Source: Mycobacteroides saopaulense (GTDB taxonomy: Bacteria; Actinomycetota; Actinomycetes; Mycobacteriales; Mycobacteriaceae). From it: DNA of 64,000 nucleotides. The notes beneath the pieces were generated by a model, which was given only the letters and a program-made list of their open reading frames with translations, had not been told where the DNA came from and ran no database searches. Positions within the stretch are counted from its first letter, which is position 1; each line of letters starts with the position of its first letter. Where the stretch lies: assembly GCF_001456355.1 (NCBI RefSeq), contig NZ_CP010271.1:620001-684000 (forward strand). The letters are read 5' to 3'. Of the stretch, positions 26,785-34,432 are shown piece by piece. The translations under genes and the position numbers were made by a program.

Positions 26785-26879
26785 GACTCGTCGGTGATCA
26801 GCCGGTACAGCGCGTAGAGCGCGAACCAGGTGATGACGACAACGGCAGCCACCAACGCGATCTCGAAGAAGAGCACCAC
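26781..26879 (-). CDS. 32-residue single-span membrane microprotein coupled to nitrobindin
   Basis: From GTG 26879 a short frame encodes [20 protein letters not shown] followed by [12 protein letters not shown]. That is one ideal transmembrane helix with a short cytosolic-type tail. Its TGA overlaps the nitrobindin GTG (GTGA), the same arrangement as other real gene junctions in this window. A second GTG lies at 26876 and a CTG at 26885. It could anchor or partner the nitrobindin at the membrane. The existence of the protein is inferred from hydrophobicity and overlap only. Confidence 0.5.
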   Translation of the reverse strand: MVLFFEIALVAAVVVITWFALYALYRLITDES

Positions 26880-26960
26880 GAGCAGGGAGCTTACCTGGGA
26901 TAACGGTGTGACCCACAACTCGCCGGGTAACGTCCGTTCCAGCTACCGCGATGGAAGGGT

Positions 26961-27506
26961 GTGACGATCTTGCTGGGACGTTTGTTATCTGCATTTTTAA
27001 TGCCGGTTGTTGCGTCAGTAGCCCTGATCACTGCGCCTGCAGCGAATGCACAGCCACCCAAGTTTCCGGATGTCGACTCCTACCCGGCCGCCGATCTGGG
27101 TGAGTATCGGGTGATCGGCGCGCACCCGAGCATGTCGGGCTGGGTCTTCAGCACTCCTGGCGGTCTCGCGTGTCAGAGCAACATGATCGCCGATCTGGGT
27201 GTGTCCTGTACCGGACGGATTGTGGGTGCCGGTGAAGGGATGAACACGGTGGCGGTGTCGCTGACCAAGCCGGGGCTCATCGCGCAGTACGAGCAGACTC
27301 CCGACGACCGCCCGTATCCGTTGTTGCCGACTGGGACCAAGCTCGCGCCGGGCAATGGGGTCGTGTGCGCCGTCATCGCCGACGATGCGCTGGCCTGCCG
27401 GGCGCAGAAGCCCGCCTCCTGGCCCCAGGACACCCCGGATCCGCCTGATCGTCACTACGGCGAGCACGGCTTCGTCGTGCAGCCCTCCGGCAGCTGGTCG
27501 TACTGA
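26961..27506 (+). CDS. Secreted protein of unknown function, 181 aa
   Basis: The GTG-initiated product has a signal peptide with hydrophobic core around residues 8-25 and cleavage after ANA ([11 protein letters not shown]). The mature domain contains four Cys (GLACQSN, GVSCTGR, GVVCAVI, LACRAQ), probably two disulfides, and a pattern common to many small mycobacterial exported proteins (GWVFSTPGG). A GGAAGG ribosome site precedes the start. It diverges from the nitrobindin unit. Confidence 0.72.
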   Translation: MTILLGRLLSAFLMPVVASVALITAPAANAQPPKFPDVDSYPAADLGEYRVIGAHPSMSGWVFSTPGGLACQSNMIADLGVSCTGRIVGAGEGMNTVAVSLTKPGLIAQYEQTPDDRPYPLLPTGTKLAPGNGVVCAVIADDALACRAQKPASWPQDTPDPPDRHYGEHGFVVQPSGSWSY

Positions 27507-27608
27507 GCGGCGAGCTCCGGGCATCGTGGGGGTAAGCCTCCATGAACATTGGGTGTCCGTCTGGATGCCGGCAGATGGCGTGCGCGGGACGATAACGGCG
27601 TGGGCGTC

Positions 27609-28010
27609 GTGGATAAGAAACCAGCTGTGCGGCAATCAAAGTCATTCCTGTCCGGAATTGGTGCGGGTATGGTCGCGCTGGCGCTGACCCTGGCCACACC
27701 GGCGCTTGCCTACGCGGCACCCGTCAAGCCCACTCCGGTGCCGTCACCGAACCATGACGGCGAGTGGCTCGACGGCGGCATGGCGCCCAGCGAGGCGCAG
27801 CAGCCGCGCGACAGCGCCGGTGGCTGGGTCGATCACCCCAGTGGTACCGGACCTCAGTGCATGGACAGGGGCGTCATCTGTCGTACCGGAATCTGGTATC
27901 CCGACCAGGTGCAAAGTCAACGGGGCCAACCGGAATGGGTGCAGTTGCCCGACGCCACCGGCCCCGAATGTGAGAACCCCGGCGTTGTCTGCGGCAACAC
28001 GGCGTCGTAG
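27609..28010 (+). CDS. Small secreted/anchored protein of unknown function
   Basis: The 133-residue protein begins with a basic segment and a hydrophobic helix (IGAGMVALALTLATPALAYA) that looks like a signal peptide. The mature part is Pro/Gly/Trp-rich with four Cys arranged as two similar pairs (QCMDRGVIC and ECENPGVVC), suggesting an internal repeat with two disulfides. GTG 27609 is used; GTG 27600 is equally possible. It converges on the response regulator gene, with 6 bp between stops. Confidence 0.62.
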   Translation: MDKKPAVRQSKSFLSGIGAGMVALALTLATPALAYAAPVKPTPVPSPNHDGEWLDGGMAPSEAQQPRDSAGGWVDHPSGTGPQCMDRGVICRTGIWYPDQVQSQRGQPEWVQLPDATGPECENPGVVCGNTAS

Positions 28011-28016
28011 CCGGCG

Positions 28017-28670
28017 TCAGGTGCCCGCCAGGAAGGTGATCACCGCCAGCACCCGGCGGTGATATTCGTCGGTTTCGGTGAGATTCAACTTCGTCATCAC
28101 GTTGTGAACGTGCTTTTCCACGGTGCTCTCGGTAATCCACAGCCGACGGGCGATACCGGTGTTCGACAGTCCCTCGGCCATCACCGCCAGCACCTCTCTT
28201 TCCCGCCCGCTCAGCGCGTCGACGGGGTGGTCCCCACGGCGGGCCATGACCAGTTCCTTGACCAAAGCGGGGTCCAATACCGCGGCCCCTGCGGCGATAC
28301 GGTTCAACGCATCGAGGAAGTCCGCGACATCGCCGATGCGGCTCTTGAGGAGATAGCCCCGTCCCTCTCCGGTGGCCACGAGCTCAATGGCGTACTCCGC
28401 CTCCACATGTGCGGAGAGGACGAGCACACCGGTTTCTGGGAACTCCTTGTGAATTGCCCGGGCCGCATCGAGTCCTTCGGTGGTGTGCGTCGGCGGCATC
28501 CGGATATCGGTGACCACAAGATCAGGCTTGTGAGCTCTGACCAAGGTCATCAGCTCGACCGCATCACGCGCCTGGCCCACAACCTCGAAGTTCGAATGGT
28601 CCAGAAGGCTTGCGATCCCTTCCCGAAGGAGTACGTCGTCATCGGCGATTACCACGCGCGGGGCGGCCAC
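28017..28670 (-). CDS. NarL/FixJ-family response regulator
   Basis: The 217-residue regulator has a receiver domain with acidic pocket IADDDV, phosphoacceptor Asp55 (VVTDIRMPP) and conserved Lys (YLLKSRIGD). A LuxR-type helix-turn-helix follows in the last 65 residues (LSGREREVLAVMAEGLSN, TESTVEKHVHNVMTKLNL). It is divergent from, and 85 bp away from, a HisKA_3 sensor kinase gene, its likely partner. The regulon is not visible, but exported-protein and porin genes flank the pair. Confidence 0.9.
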   Translation of the reverse strand: MAAPRVVIADDDVLLREGIASLLDHSNFEVVGQARDAVELMTLVRAHKPDLVVTDIRMPPTHTTEGLDAARAIHKEFPETGVLVLSAHVEAEYAIELVATGEGRGYLLKSRIGDVADFLDALNRIAAGAAVLDPALVKELVMARRGDHPVDALSGREREVLAVMAEGLSNTGIARRLWITESTVEKHVHNVMTKLNLTETDEYHRRVLAVITFLAGT

Positions 28671-28755
28671 GGCGCCAGGGTAGCGGCACTTCCTGTGTGG
28701 CTATATTCGAAGTGGCAGGACATATCTGGGTCCCAGAGGTAAGGAAGTTCGAGAC

Positions 28756-30288
28756 GTGGCTCCCACCACCTCCATGCTGTCGCCGGGGCCGCCCGCGGTA
28801 TCCGGCGGATGGGTCGACACCGGGCACGGCGGGTCGTCGCCTCGATTGCGGGGATGGCTGATGCTGCCCTTTCGTCCGGGTGCCCCGCCGGCTGCGATTC
28901 CCGGAATCCTTGTTGCGACAAGCTTTCTGGTCGGTGAGACCATCGCGCTGTTGCTCTTGCGGCATTTCGCGCCAACCGAGCGCATGGGCGCGATCTATCT
29001 GCTCGGAATCTTGGTGGTGTCGGCGATATGGAGCCTGCGGCTCGCGGTGGCCACCTCGATTGCCAGTGCCATCACCTTCGATTACGTGCGCGACTGGCCG
29101 CATGGCCATGTGCTGTCGGTCGAGCTGCAGAACGGCATCGTCCATACGATCTTCCTGGTCGTCGCGTTGGTGGCCAACGGGCTGGCCGGCCTGGCTCGCG
29201 CCCGTACCAATGAGGTCGAAGCGCGCCGTCGGGAGGCGGCTGCCGTCGCCAGGCAACAGGCAGGGTTGCGCCGAATAGCGACGCTCGTCGCGCGGGGTGT
29301 CGCGCCTGCGGAGGTGTTCTCGGCGTTGGTCGACGAGATGGTCCATTGCCTGCACGCCGATGCCGCGGTTCTGCTGCGGTATGAGACAAGCAACGACGCC
29401 ACCATCATCGCGGCGTCGGGCGCCACCGGGGTGGACCATCTGCCGGGCGCCCATCTCGCGCTGGAAGACGGTGCGCAGGCCGGGCCGGCGATGGGATTCG
29501 ACGCCAGTGTGTGCGCGCCCATCCGGGTTGGCGGGTGCACCTGGGGCGCGGCTGTTCTGCGAGTGAAAGGCCTTGAGGCTGAACTGGTTAACGATTTCGC
29601 GGAGCTGGCCGCCACCGCGATCGCGAACGCGCACACCCGAGAAGAGCTCACCGCCTCACGTGCGCGGATCGTGACCGCGGGAGACGAGGCGCGTCGTCGT
29701 TTGGAACGCGATCTGCATGACGGTGTGCAGCAGCGCCTTGCCTCGCTGCGCCTGCGACTCGGCATGGTGACGGCGACATTGCCCGCAGGTCTGCCGGATG
29801 TGGCCGAGCAGCTTGCGGAGCTGAATGCCGGATTGATCGGTGTCGCCGAGGATCTACAGGAATTCTCGCGAGGTGTTCATCCGGCGATCCTGTCCAGTGG
29901 CCTGCGGCCCGCGTTGTGCACCCTGGCGCGGCGTTCGGCCGTTCCCGTCACCATCGAGGTGAACGTCGACGACCCGATTGCCGCGCCGGTCGAGATGGCC
30001 GCGTATTACGTGTTGGCTGAGGCACTTGCCAACGCCGCCAAGCACTCTGCCGCGAGCCGAGTGCAGGTCTCTGTGCGATGCGACGGGCCGGATCTGCGGA
30101 TGACCATCCGCGATGACGGCGTCGGCGGAGCCAGCCCCCGGAAAGGGTCAGGACTCATCGGCCTGACTGACAGGGTCGAGGCGCTGGGGGGCCAATTGAG
30201 TGTGGCCAGTCCCATCGGGCGCGGCACTTCTCTGGACGTGTCGATACCCAATTCGCTGACCGAGACGGCCCTGCGCAACCACAGCTGA
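28756..30288 (+). CDS. Membrane sensor histidine kinase (DUF4118/GAF/HisKA_3)
   Basis: This is a 510-residue kinase. Three or four N-terminal membrane helices (about residues 48-140) resemble the DUF4118 module. A GAF-like domain spans about 165-295. The dimerisation/phosphotransfer region is ERDLHDGVQQRL, with His321 the phosphorylated residue of HisKA_3 kinases, and the ATPase domain has ALANAAKHS (N box) and DDGVGG (G box). The start is GTG 28756. It pairs with the divergent NarL-type regulator. The signal is unknown; the GAF region with one Cys-containing SVCAP could sense a small ligand or redox state. Confidence 0.9.
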   Translation: MAPTTSMLSPGPPAVSGGWVDTGHGGSSPRLRGWLMLPFRPGAPPAAIPGILVATSFLVGETIALLLLRHFAPTERMGAIYLLGILVVSAIWSLRLAVATSIASAITFDYVRDWPHGHVLSVELQNGIVHTIFLVVALVANGLAGLARARTNEVEARRREAAAVARQQAGLRRIATLVARGVAPAEVFSALVDEMVHCLHADAAVLLRYETSNDATIIAASGATGVDHLPGAHLALEDGAQAGPAMGFDASVCAPIRVGGCTWGAAVLRVKGLEAELVNDFAELAATAIANAHTREELTASRARIVTAGDEARRRLERDLHDGVQQRLASLRLRLGMVTATLPAGLPDVAEQLAELNAGLIGVAEDLQEFSRGVHPAILSSGLRPALCTLARRSAVPVTIEVNVDDPIAAPVEMAAYYVLAEALANAAKHSAASRVQVSVRCDGPDLRMTIRDDGVGGASPRKGSGLIGLTDRVEALGGQLSVASPIGRGTSLDVSIPNSLTETALRNHS

Positions 30289-30629
30289 CCGGTCGCCGTG
30301 CCTCTATGGGGGAAAACCACACCCACTGAATAGCGGAAAACCGCAGCAATTTCCAAGTTTGGTCACCGTTAACCAATATTCGAGGCGGCGTTAACTGTTT
30401 TCTAGCTAGATGAGACCCGCTCCGCGTCGGAACCGTTATCAGACGGAATTACGACCGGAGGAATTATCGCGTCAGAAGAGCAATGAACTGGGGAGATCGT
30501 GGTGAAAAGTGTGCAATTTCATTGTCTGAGGGTCGGTCCAAGAATGCCTTGACCCGGCCGAATTCGCCGCTTCCAGTGAATTTTACAAACACGAGTATCG
30601 CAATATCGGGGACCATTCGAAAGGCTCAC
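30289..30629 (+). other. 341-bp intergenic region, probable long 5' UTR/promoter of the porin gene
   Basis: I see no convincing gene here. An in-frame extension of the porin from 30483 is open but would bury the signal peptide. Two copies of GTTAAC lie 22 bp apart (30368-30373, 30390-30395). AAGGAAC-like sites are lacking, but GGAGGAATTA at 30460-30469 is a ribosome-site-like sequence with no good start after it. Long untranslated leaders are known for mspA-type porins. Confidence 0.4.
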
Positions 30630-31286
30630 ATGGCAGCAATGTTTGTTCGACGTATCTGGACCGCCTGCATTGCGGTAATTCTCTGCGGTATGACCGTTGC
30701 TGAAGCGCCTGCGGCACTGGCGGAACCGGTGACCATGCAGCCGGAAGACATGGATCAGGTGACGCCCGACGGATGGCATATCCACCTGAACAGTTACAAC
30801 GAGGTCGTCAACTCGATTCCCAACCTCGCCAATGCGACGAACTCCCGGGAAGCCTTCGTCAATCTCTATTCATCGGCGACCGTCAGCGGCGGGCAGGGAT
30901 CGATCCTCGACAGCCTGTTCATCATGGGGTACCAGCTGGGTTGCCAATCGGATGTGTCCAGCGGTCTGCAATTGGGTGGCGCCGTCTCCGGCGGCGTGAG
31001 TGGAACCGGATCGCTCGGGTCGAGCAACTCCATCGGCGGATCCGCGGGTGCCGGAGCCACGGGGTATGTGCAGACAGACCTTGAGCCCGGCGTCATCGTG
31101 GACCTGCCGATGTCGAACATGGCGCTCAGTCCGGCGGGCAGGGCAACGCTGGACGTGACGAACCTGCACGTCAAGGTGGACGCCTGCGGCGGTGACGTCA
31201 CCATTCGGTCATACGGGTATCTGCGGATCTCGACCACCAATGCGCACTCCTCGTACGCCATTTACGGCGAACCAATCAAGATCTAG
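30630..31286 (+). CDS. MspA-family outer-membrane porin
   Basis: The 218-residue precursor has a signal peptide (CIAVILCGMTVAEAPAALAEP). The mature part is MspA-like: LDSLFIMGYQLGCQ, a glycine-rich central strand region (SGGVSGTGSLGSSNSIGGSA), DLEPGVIVDLPM and the C-terminal IYGEP motif found in MspA (YGEP). MspA porins form octameric pores in the mycolate outer membrane and admit small hydrophilic solutes. Unlike MspA it has two Cys (GCQSD and DACGG), possibly a disulfide. Two secreted-protein genes follow closely and are probably cotranscribed. Confidence 0.85.
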   Translation: MAAMFVRRIWTACIAVILCGMTVAEAPAALAEPVTMQPEDMDQVTPDGWHIHLNSYNEVVNSIPNLANATNSREAFVNLYSSATVSGGQGSILDSLFIMGYQLGCQSDVSSGLQLGGAVSGGVSGTGSLGSSNSIGGSAGAGATGYVQTDLEPGVIVDLPMSNMALSPAGRATLDVTNLHVKVDACGGDVTIRSYGYLRISTTNAHSSYAIYGEPIKI

Positions 31287-31304
31287 GCGAGGGTGGTCCA
31301 TTCG

Positions 31305-31871
31305 ATGGCGTCACATATCAGCAGGGGAACGGGGCTGGCCGCGATGCTCCTCGGGGTTGGCCTGCTCGTTGCCCCGATCGCATCGGCAGCTCCCTCCCCT
31401 CCCGCTCCTCCCGGCCCGCCGCCGGGGTATGACGGGCTGCCGTACCACAACATGCCGGGCCGGATCGGCCACCAACCGGGCGCCTACACCTACATTCTCG
31501 GCTTTTGGATGCGACCGCGTCGCGTGCTCGATGCCGCGGGCACCGGTGCCATGAGCAACACGGACTCGGTGTCTGCCGAATATGGGATGCCCGGCTCGGA
31601 ACTCGGCGTCGAACCGCTGCGGAACTCCACGTTGGGGGTCGCACCGGGCGTGCGTCCGGAATCGCCGTCGGAGTCCATCGGTGTGCCCAATCCCGCGGGA
31701 GGTGTGGTGCCCGGGGCCAATGCGCCCGGTGGTCTGGAAGATCCGGTTCCGGGTACGCACACACCGCGGCCGGCCGCCGATAGCGAATCTGTGCAGCCGA
31801 AGTCGGACGGAACCATCGCGCCCGGCTCGCTCAACAGCGGACCAGACCAGAACACCGCCCCGTCGAACTGA
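31305..31871 (+). CDS. Secreted Pro-rich protein, porin-linked paralogue 1
   Basis: The 188-residue protein has a signal peptide (GLAAMLLGVGLLVAPIASA) and a Pro/Gly-rich mature chain without Cys. The ordered part contains PPPGYDGLPY, RRVLDAAGTGAMSN and GMPGSELGV; the C-terminal half is low-complexity. It is clearly related to the next gene, which shares RVxDAxGTxAM(S/T)N and GxPGxxLGV. ATG 31305 is preferred; GTG 31293 would also be in frame. It lies 18 bp after the porin. Function unknown; a periplasmic or cell-wall role beside the porin is inference. Confidence 0.7.
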   Translation: MASHISRGTGLAAMLLGVGLLVAPIASAAPSPPAPPGPPPGYDGLPYHNMPGRIGHQPGAYTYILGFWMRPRRVLDAAGTGAMSNTDSVSAEYGMPGSELGVEPLRNSTLGVAPGVRPESPSESIGVPNPAGGVVPGANAPGGLEDPVPGTHTPRPAADSESVQPKSDGTIAPGSLNSGPDQNTAPSN

Positions 31872-31912
31872 ATTGTCATGCACCTCAACCGCATACATAA
31901 GGATGCCAACGT

Positions 31913-32482
31913 ATGAGAGCACCTATTCGCCGAACGGGCGTGATCGCCGGGTTGGTGGCCGTCGGACTGCTCGGCGCACCCACTGCCGCAGCCGACCCCT
32001 CAGTTCCGGGCGACCCGACCGGGCAGATTTACACACCGCCCGGATACATCGGCTACTACCCGGGTGTCTACGGGCTGCAGTCCATCTGGTCGTTGACCCC
32101 GCCGCCCCGCGTCCGCGACGCGGGCGGCACACGGGCCATGACCAATGCCGATCCCGAGTCATCCCATGTCGGCTTGCCCGGCGATCGCCTCGGCGTCCAG
32201 TTGAAGCACGTCACGGTGAAACCGCATGAGGCCGGACCGCTCGGGCAGGCATTCGGCACCCGCCCGTCGTCACCGATGCAGCAGACCGCGACACCCGAGG
32301 CGGCCGGTGGCGTGGCACCGGGGGCCACGGCGGCCACCGGTCGACAGAACATCCCGACCGGTCAGCCCATCGGCCTGGAGAACCCATCGCCCAGCGGGGC
32401 ACCCTCGGACAAGCCCCTGCCCGGCCTGGAGGCCAGGCAGCCGACCCGGAGCTCGAGCGCGGCGCCGGATACGGCCAATTGA
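31913..32482 (+). CDS. Secreted Pro-rich protein, porin-linked paralogue 2
   Basis: This 189-residue precursor has a signal peptide (VIAGLVAVGLLGAPTAAADP). The conserved core (YTPPGYIGYYPGVYG, PPRVRDAGGTRAMTN, GLPGDRLGV) aligns with its upstream paralogue, and the C-terminal half is Pro/Thr/Gly-rich and disordered-looking. It is the last gene of the porin unit and is followed by a strong terminator hairpin. It has no Cys and no catalytic motif that I can recognise. Confidence 0.7.
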   Translation: MRAPIRRTGVIAGLVAVGLLGAPTAAADPSVPGDPTGQIYTPPGYIGYYPGVYGLQSIWSLTPPPRVRDAGGTRAMTNADPESSHVGLPGDRLGVQLKHVTVKPHEAGPLGQAFGTRPSSPMQQTATPEAAGGVAPGATAATGRQNIPTGQPIGLENPSPSGAPSDKPLPGLEARQPTRSSSAAPDTAN

Positions 32483-32505
32483 GACGACGCCGTTCTGACG
32501 CGAGA

Positions 32506-32553
32506 AAGGCACTCAGGTACGGGATTCGGGCTGAATCCGCACCTGAGTGCCTT
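32506..32553. terminator. Bidirectional terminator hairpin
   Basis: A perfect 13-bp inverted repeat, AAGGCACTCAGGT / ACCTGAGTGCCTT, encloses a second stem GGATTC/GAATCC. It lies between the stops of the convergent porin unit and the sseC operon, 23 bp beyond each. There is no long T run, which is usual for mycobacterial terminators. Confidence 0.75.
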
Positions 32554-32574
32554 CGGGAGAGAGCGAAAGGCCGC

Positions 32575-32880
32575 TCAGCTCTCAATCTTGATGTCGACCT
32601 CGTGGATGCCGGCGCCGGTGGGGCTCACCGTCGCGGTGCCGTTCCCGGCTGACGACAACGCCCGCAGCGTCCAGTCGCCTGGGGCGGCGAAGAACCGGAA
32701 GTCGCCGGTCGCGGATGCCACCACCTCGGCGGTGAACTCGTCCGAGGAATCCAGCAGGCGCACGAATGCGCCGCCCACCGTCTGACCGTTGCCATCGACC
32801 ACACGGCCGGTGATCACGGTTTCCTTCTCAACGTCAACGCCCGCCGGAATGGCCAGGCCCTGCTTCGGTGCACTGCACAT
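32575..32880 (-). CDS. sseC: SseC-type DUF1416 protein
   Basis: The 101-residue protein is a DUF1416 (SseC) protein: MCSAPKQGLAIPAGVDVEKE at the N terminus and a single beta-sandwich with VITGRVVDGNGQTVGGAFVR. It matches Rv0814c and always sits behind the rhodanese CysA in mycobacteria. ATG 32880 is two bases from the end of cysA, so it is cotranscribed. Its role in sulfur metabolism is inferred from this pairing only. Confidence 0.9.
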   Translation of the reverse strand: MCSAPKQGLAIPAGVDVEKETVITGRVVDGNGQTVGGAFVRLLDSSDEFTAEVVASATGDFRFFAAPGDWTLRALSSAGNGTATVSPTGAGIHEVDIKIES

Positions 32881-32882
32881 AA

Positions 32883-33716
32883 CTAGCTTCCCAACTCGAT
32901 CGGGGCTCCCACGAGAGAGCCGTATTCGGTCCAACTGCCGTCGTAGTTCGTCACGTTCTGGTGTCCCAGGAGCTCCTGCAACACGAACCAGGTGTGCGAG
33001 GAACGCTCGCCGATGCGGCAGTACGCGATGGTTTCCTTCTCACCGTCCAGTCCCGCGTCGGCGTAGAGCTTGGCCAGCTCTTCGTCCGACTTGAAGGTGC
33101 CGTCTTCGTTGGCCGCCTTGCTCCACGGAACGTTGATGGCGCCGGGGACGTGCCCGGGGCGCTGGCTCTGCTCCTGCGGCAGGTGCGCGGGAGCCAGGAT
33201 CTTGCCGGAGAACTCGTCGGGCGAACGCACGTCCACCAGGTTCTTGACGCCGATGGCGGCAATCACTTCGTCACGGAAAGCGCGGATGGAGTTGTCCGGC
33301 GCGGCCGCTTGGTACGAGGTCGCGGGCCGCGAGACGGTGTCGGTGGACAGCGGGCGGCCGTCCAGCTCCCACTTCTTGCGACCACCGTCGAGCAGCTTCA
33401 CATCCTGGTGTCCGTACAGCTTGAAGTACCAGTAGGCGTACGCGGCGAACCAGTTGTTGTTGCCGCCGTACAGAACCACAGTGTCGTCGTTGCTGATGCC
33501 CTTGTCGGACAGCAGCTTCGAGAACTGCTGCTGATCGACGAAGTCGCGCTTGACCGCGTCCTGCAGATCGGTCTTCCAATCCAGCCTGACGGCGCCCTCG
33601 ATGTGGCCGACGTCGTACGCGCTGGTGTCCTCGTCCACCTCCACGAACACCGTGTTGGGAGCGGAAAGGTTGTCTTGCGCCCATTGGGCGGAGACCAGTA
33701 CGTCAGAGCGTGCCAT
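32883..33716 (-). CDS. cysA2: Thiosulfate sulfurtransferase (rhodanese) CysA-type
   Basis: This 277-residue tandem-rhodanese enzyme transfers sulfane sulfur from thiosulfate to an acceptor. The active loop is CRIGERS with catalytic Cys233. An N-terminal inactive rhodanese domain occupies about residues 1-140 (VLYGGNNNWFAAYAYWYFKL). It matches Rv0815c/CysA. It lies in a leftward operon downstream of a DUF4395 membrane protein and a polycysteine leader ORF, so its expression probably responds to cysteine supply. Confidence 0.93.
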   Translation of the reverse strand: MARSDVLVSAQWAQDNLSAPNTVFVEVDEDTSAYDVGHIEGAVRLDWKTDLQDAVKRDFVDQQQFSKLLSDKGISNDDTVVLYGGNNNWFAAYAYWYFKLYGHQDVKLLDGGRKKWELDGRPLSTDTVSRPATSYQAAAPDNSIRAFRDEVIAAIGVKNLVDVRSPDEFSGKILAPAHLPQEQSQRPGHVPGAINVPWSKAANEDGTFKSDEELAKLYADAGLDGEKETIAYCRIGERSSHTWFVLQELLGHQNVTNYDGSWTEYGSLVGAPIELGS

Positions 33717-33756
33717 AAAGGCTTCCTTTCAGGGGTTACTGAGTGGTTTCGTCGGG

Positions 33757-34230
33757 TTATTGGGCCGACGGTTGTGTACGGCGAAAGCGGGTCACGAGAG
33801 GGTACAGCTGGCAGCCCAGGCAGATGCCGAATGCGGCGTTCAGGAAGGCGGCACCGAGCGCGAAGGCGGTGGCGATCACGCCCAGCAGGGTGAGGCCGGT
33901 GGCGAATCCGGCGGTGCCGACCGCGGCGAAGGTGAAGCCCAGCAGCTGAGCGAACTGCAGCGGCGGTACGGGCTCGCGCTCGGTAACCGGGCTCAGCCGC
34001 GGCTGGATCAGCGTCCGGAAGATCGTTCCGTAGGGCGCGCGGTGCGGCCCCAGCAGTGCGCCGATCGCAAAGACCACCGTCTGGAGCCCCAGGATCACCG
34101 CTGCCGCGGTCGGCGACACGGCGGACACCGCCAGGGTGACGATGAGAACGGTGGTGGTGACCCAGGCGGAGAAGCGAGGGCCGCGGACGTCAACCTGACT
34201 GATTACAGGCGTTGGGTTGGCAGTGGTCAT
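33757..34230 (-). CDS. DUF4395 integral membrane protein
   Basis: The 157-residue protein has four likely membrane spans and the DUF4395 hallmark near the C terminus, NAAFGICLGCQLY, with a CxxC-like cysteine pair. Such proteins often sit next to thioredoxin-like or rhodanese genes and may handle sulfur or thiol redox at the membrane (inference). TAGGAGC precedes the ATG. It is the first full gene after the polycysteine leader ORF and 40 bp ahead of cysA. Confidence 0.8.
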   Translation of the reverse strand: MTTANPTPVISQVDVRGPRFSAWVTTTVLIVTLAVSAVSPTAAAVILGLQTVVFAIGALLGPHRAPYGTIFRTLIQPRLSPVTEREPVPPLQFAQLLGFTFAAVGTAGFATGLTLLGVIATAFALGAAFLNAAFGICLGCQLYPLVTRFRRTQPSAQ

Positions 34231-34311
34231 GGTTTGTTGTGCTCCTAAGGGTGGCGGAAATGGCTACACCTTTGGCGACCTGAATGCGGATGCACTCGAA
34301 GATGGCCGCGA

Positions 34312-34398
34312 TTAGCAACAACAACAGCAGCAGCCCGCGACGCGGCACAGATCGACAGCGCGTCGTTTGGTGAGCATCGGCTCAAGGCGGGCTTGCAC
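34312..34398 (-). CDS. Leaderless polycysteine short ORF (cysteine-responsive attenuator peptide)
   Basis: From GTG 34398 a 28-residue peptide is encoded; its end is LCRVAGCCCCCC, six consecutive Cys codons before TAA. A -10 element TAAACT (34411-34406 on the minus strand) ends exactly 7 nt before the GTG, so the transcript would start on the start codon, as for leaderless genes. An internal ATG at 34377 is also in frame. Polycysteine leaderless ORFs are described in mycobacteria as cysteine-responsive attenuators of sulfur operons. Here it precedes DUF4395, cysA and sseC by 81 bp. Confidence 0.85.
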   Translation of the reverse strand: MQARLEPMLTKRRAVDLCRVAGCCCCCC

Positions 34399-34405
34399 GG
34401 CGACG

Positions 34406-34411
34406 AGTTTA
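34406..34411 (-). promoter_or_regulatory. -10 element of leaderless promoter for the polycysteine leader
   Basis: Read on the minus strand this is TAAACT, fitting the mycobacterial TANNNT consensus. It ends 7 nt before GTG 34398. It lies 22-27 bp upstream of the end of thiX in genome terms, so the leader operon can be transcribed independently of thiX and lmeA. Confidence 0.6.
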
Positions 34412-34432
34412 CCGTGTTCTATCTGGATCGGC

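Noticed and set aside
30483..30629. N-terminal extension of the porin by 49 codons
   Set aside because: It would place the signal peptide internally; ATG 30630 gives a normal precursor, and long leaders are usual for mspA-type genes.
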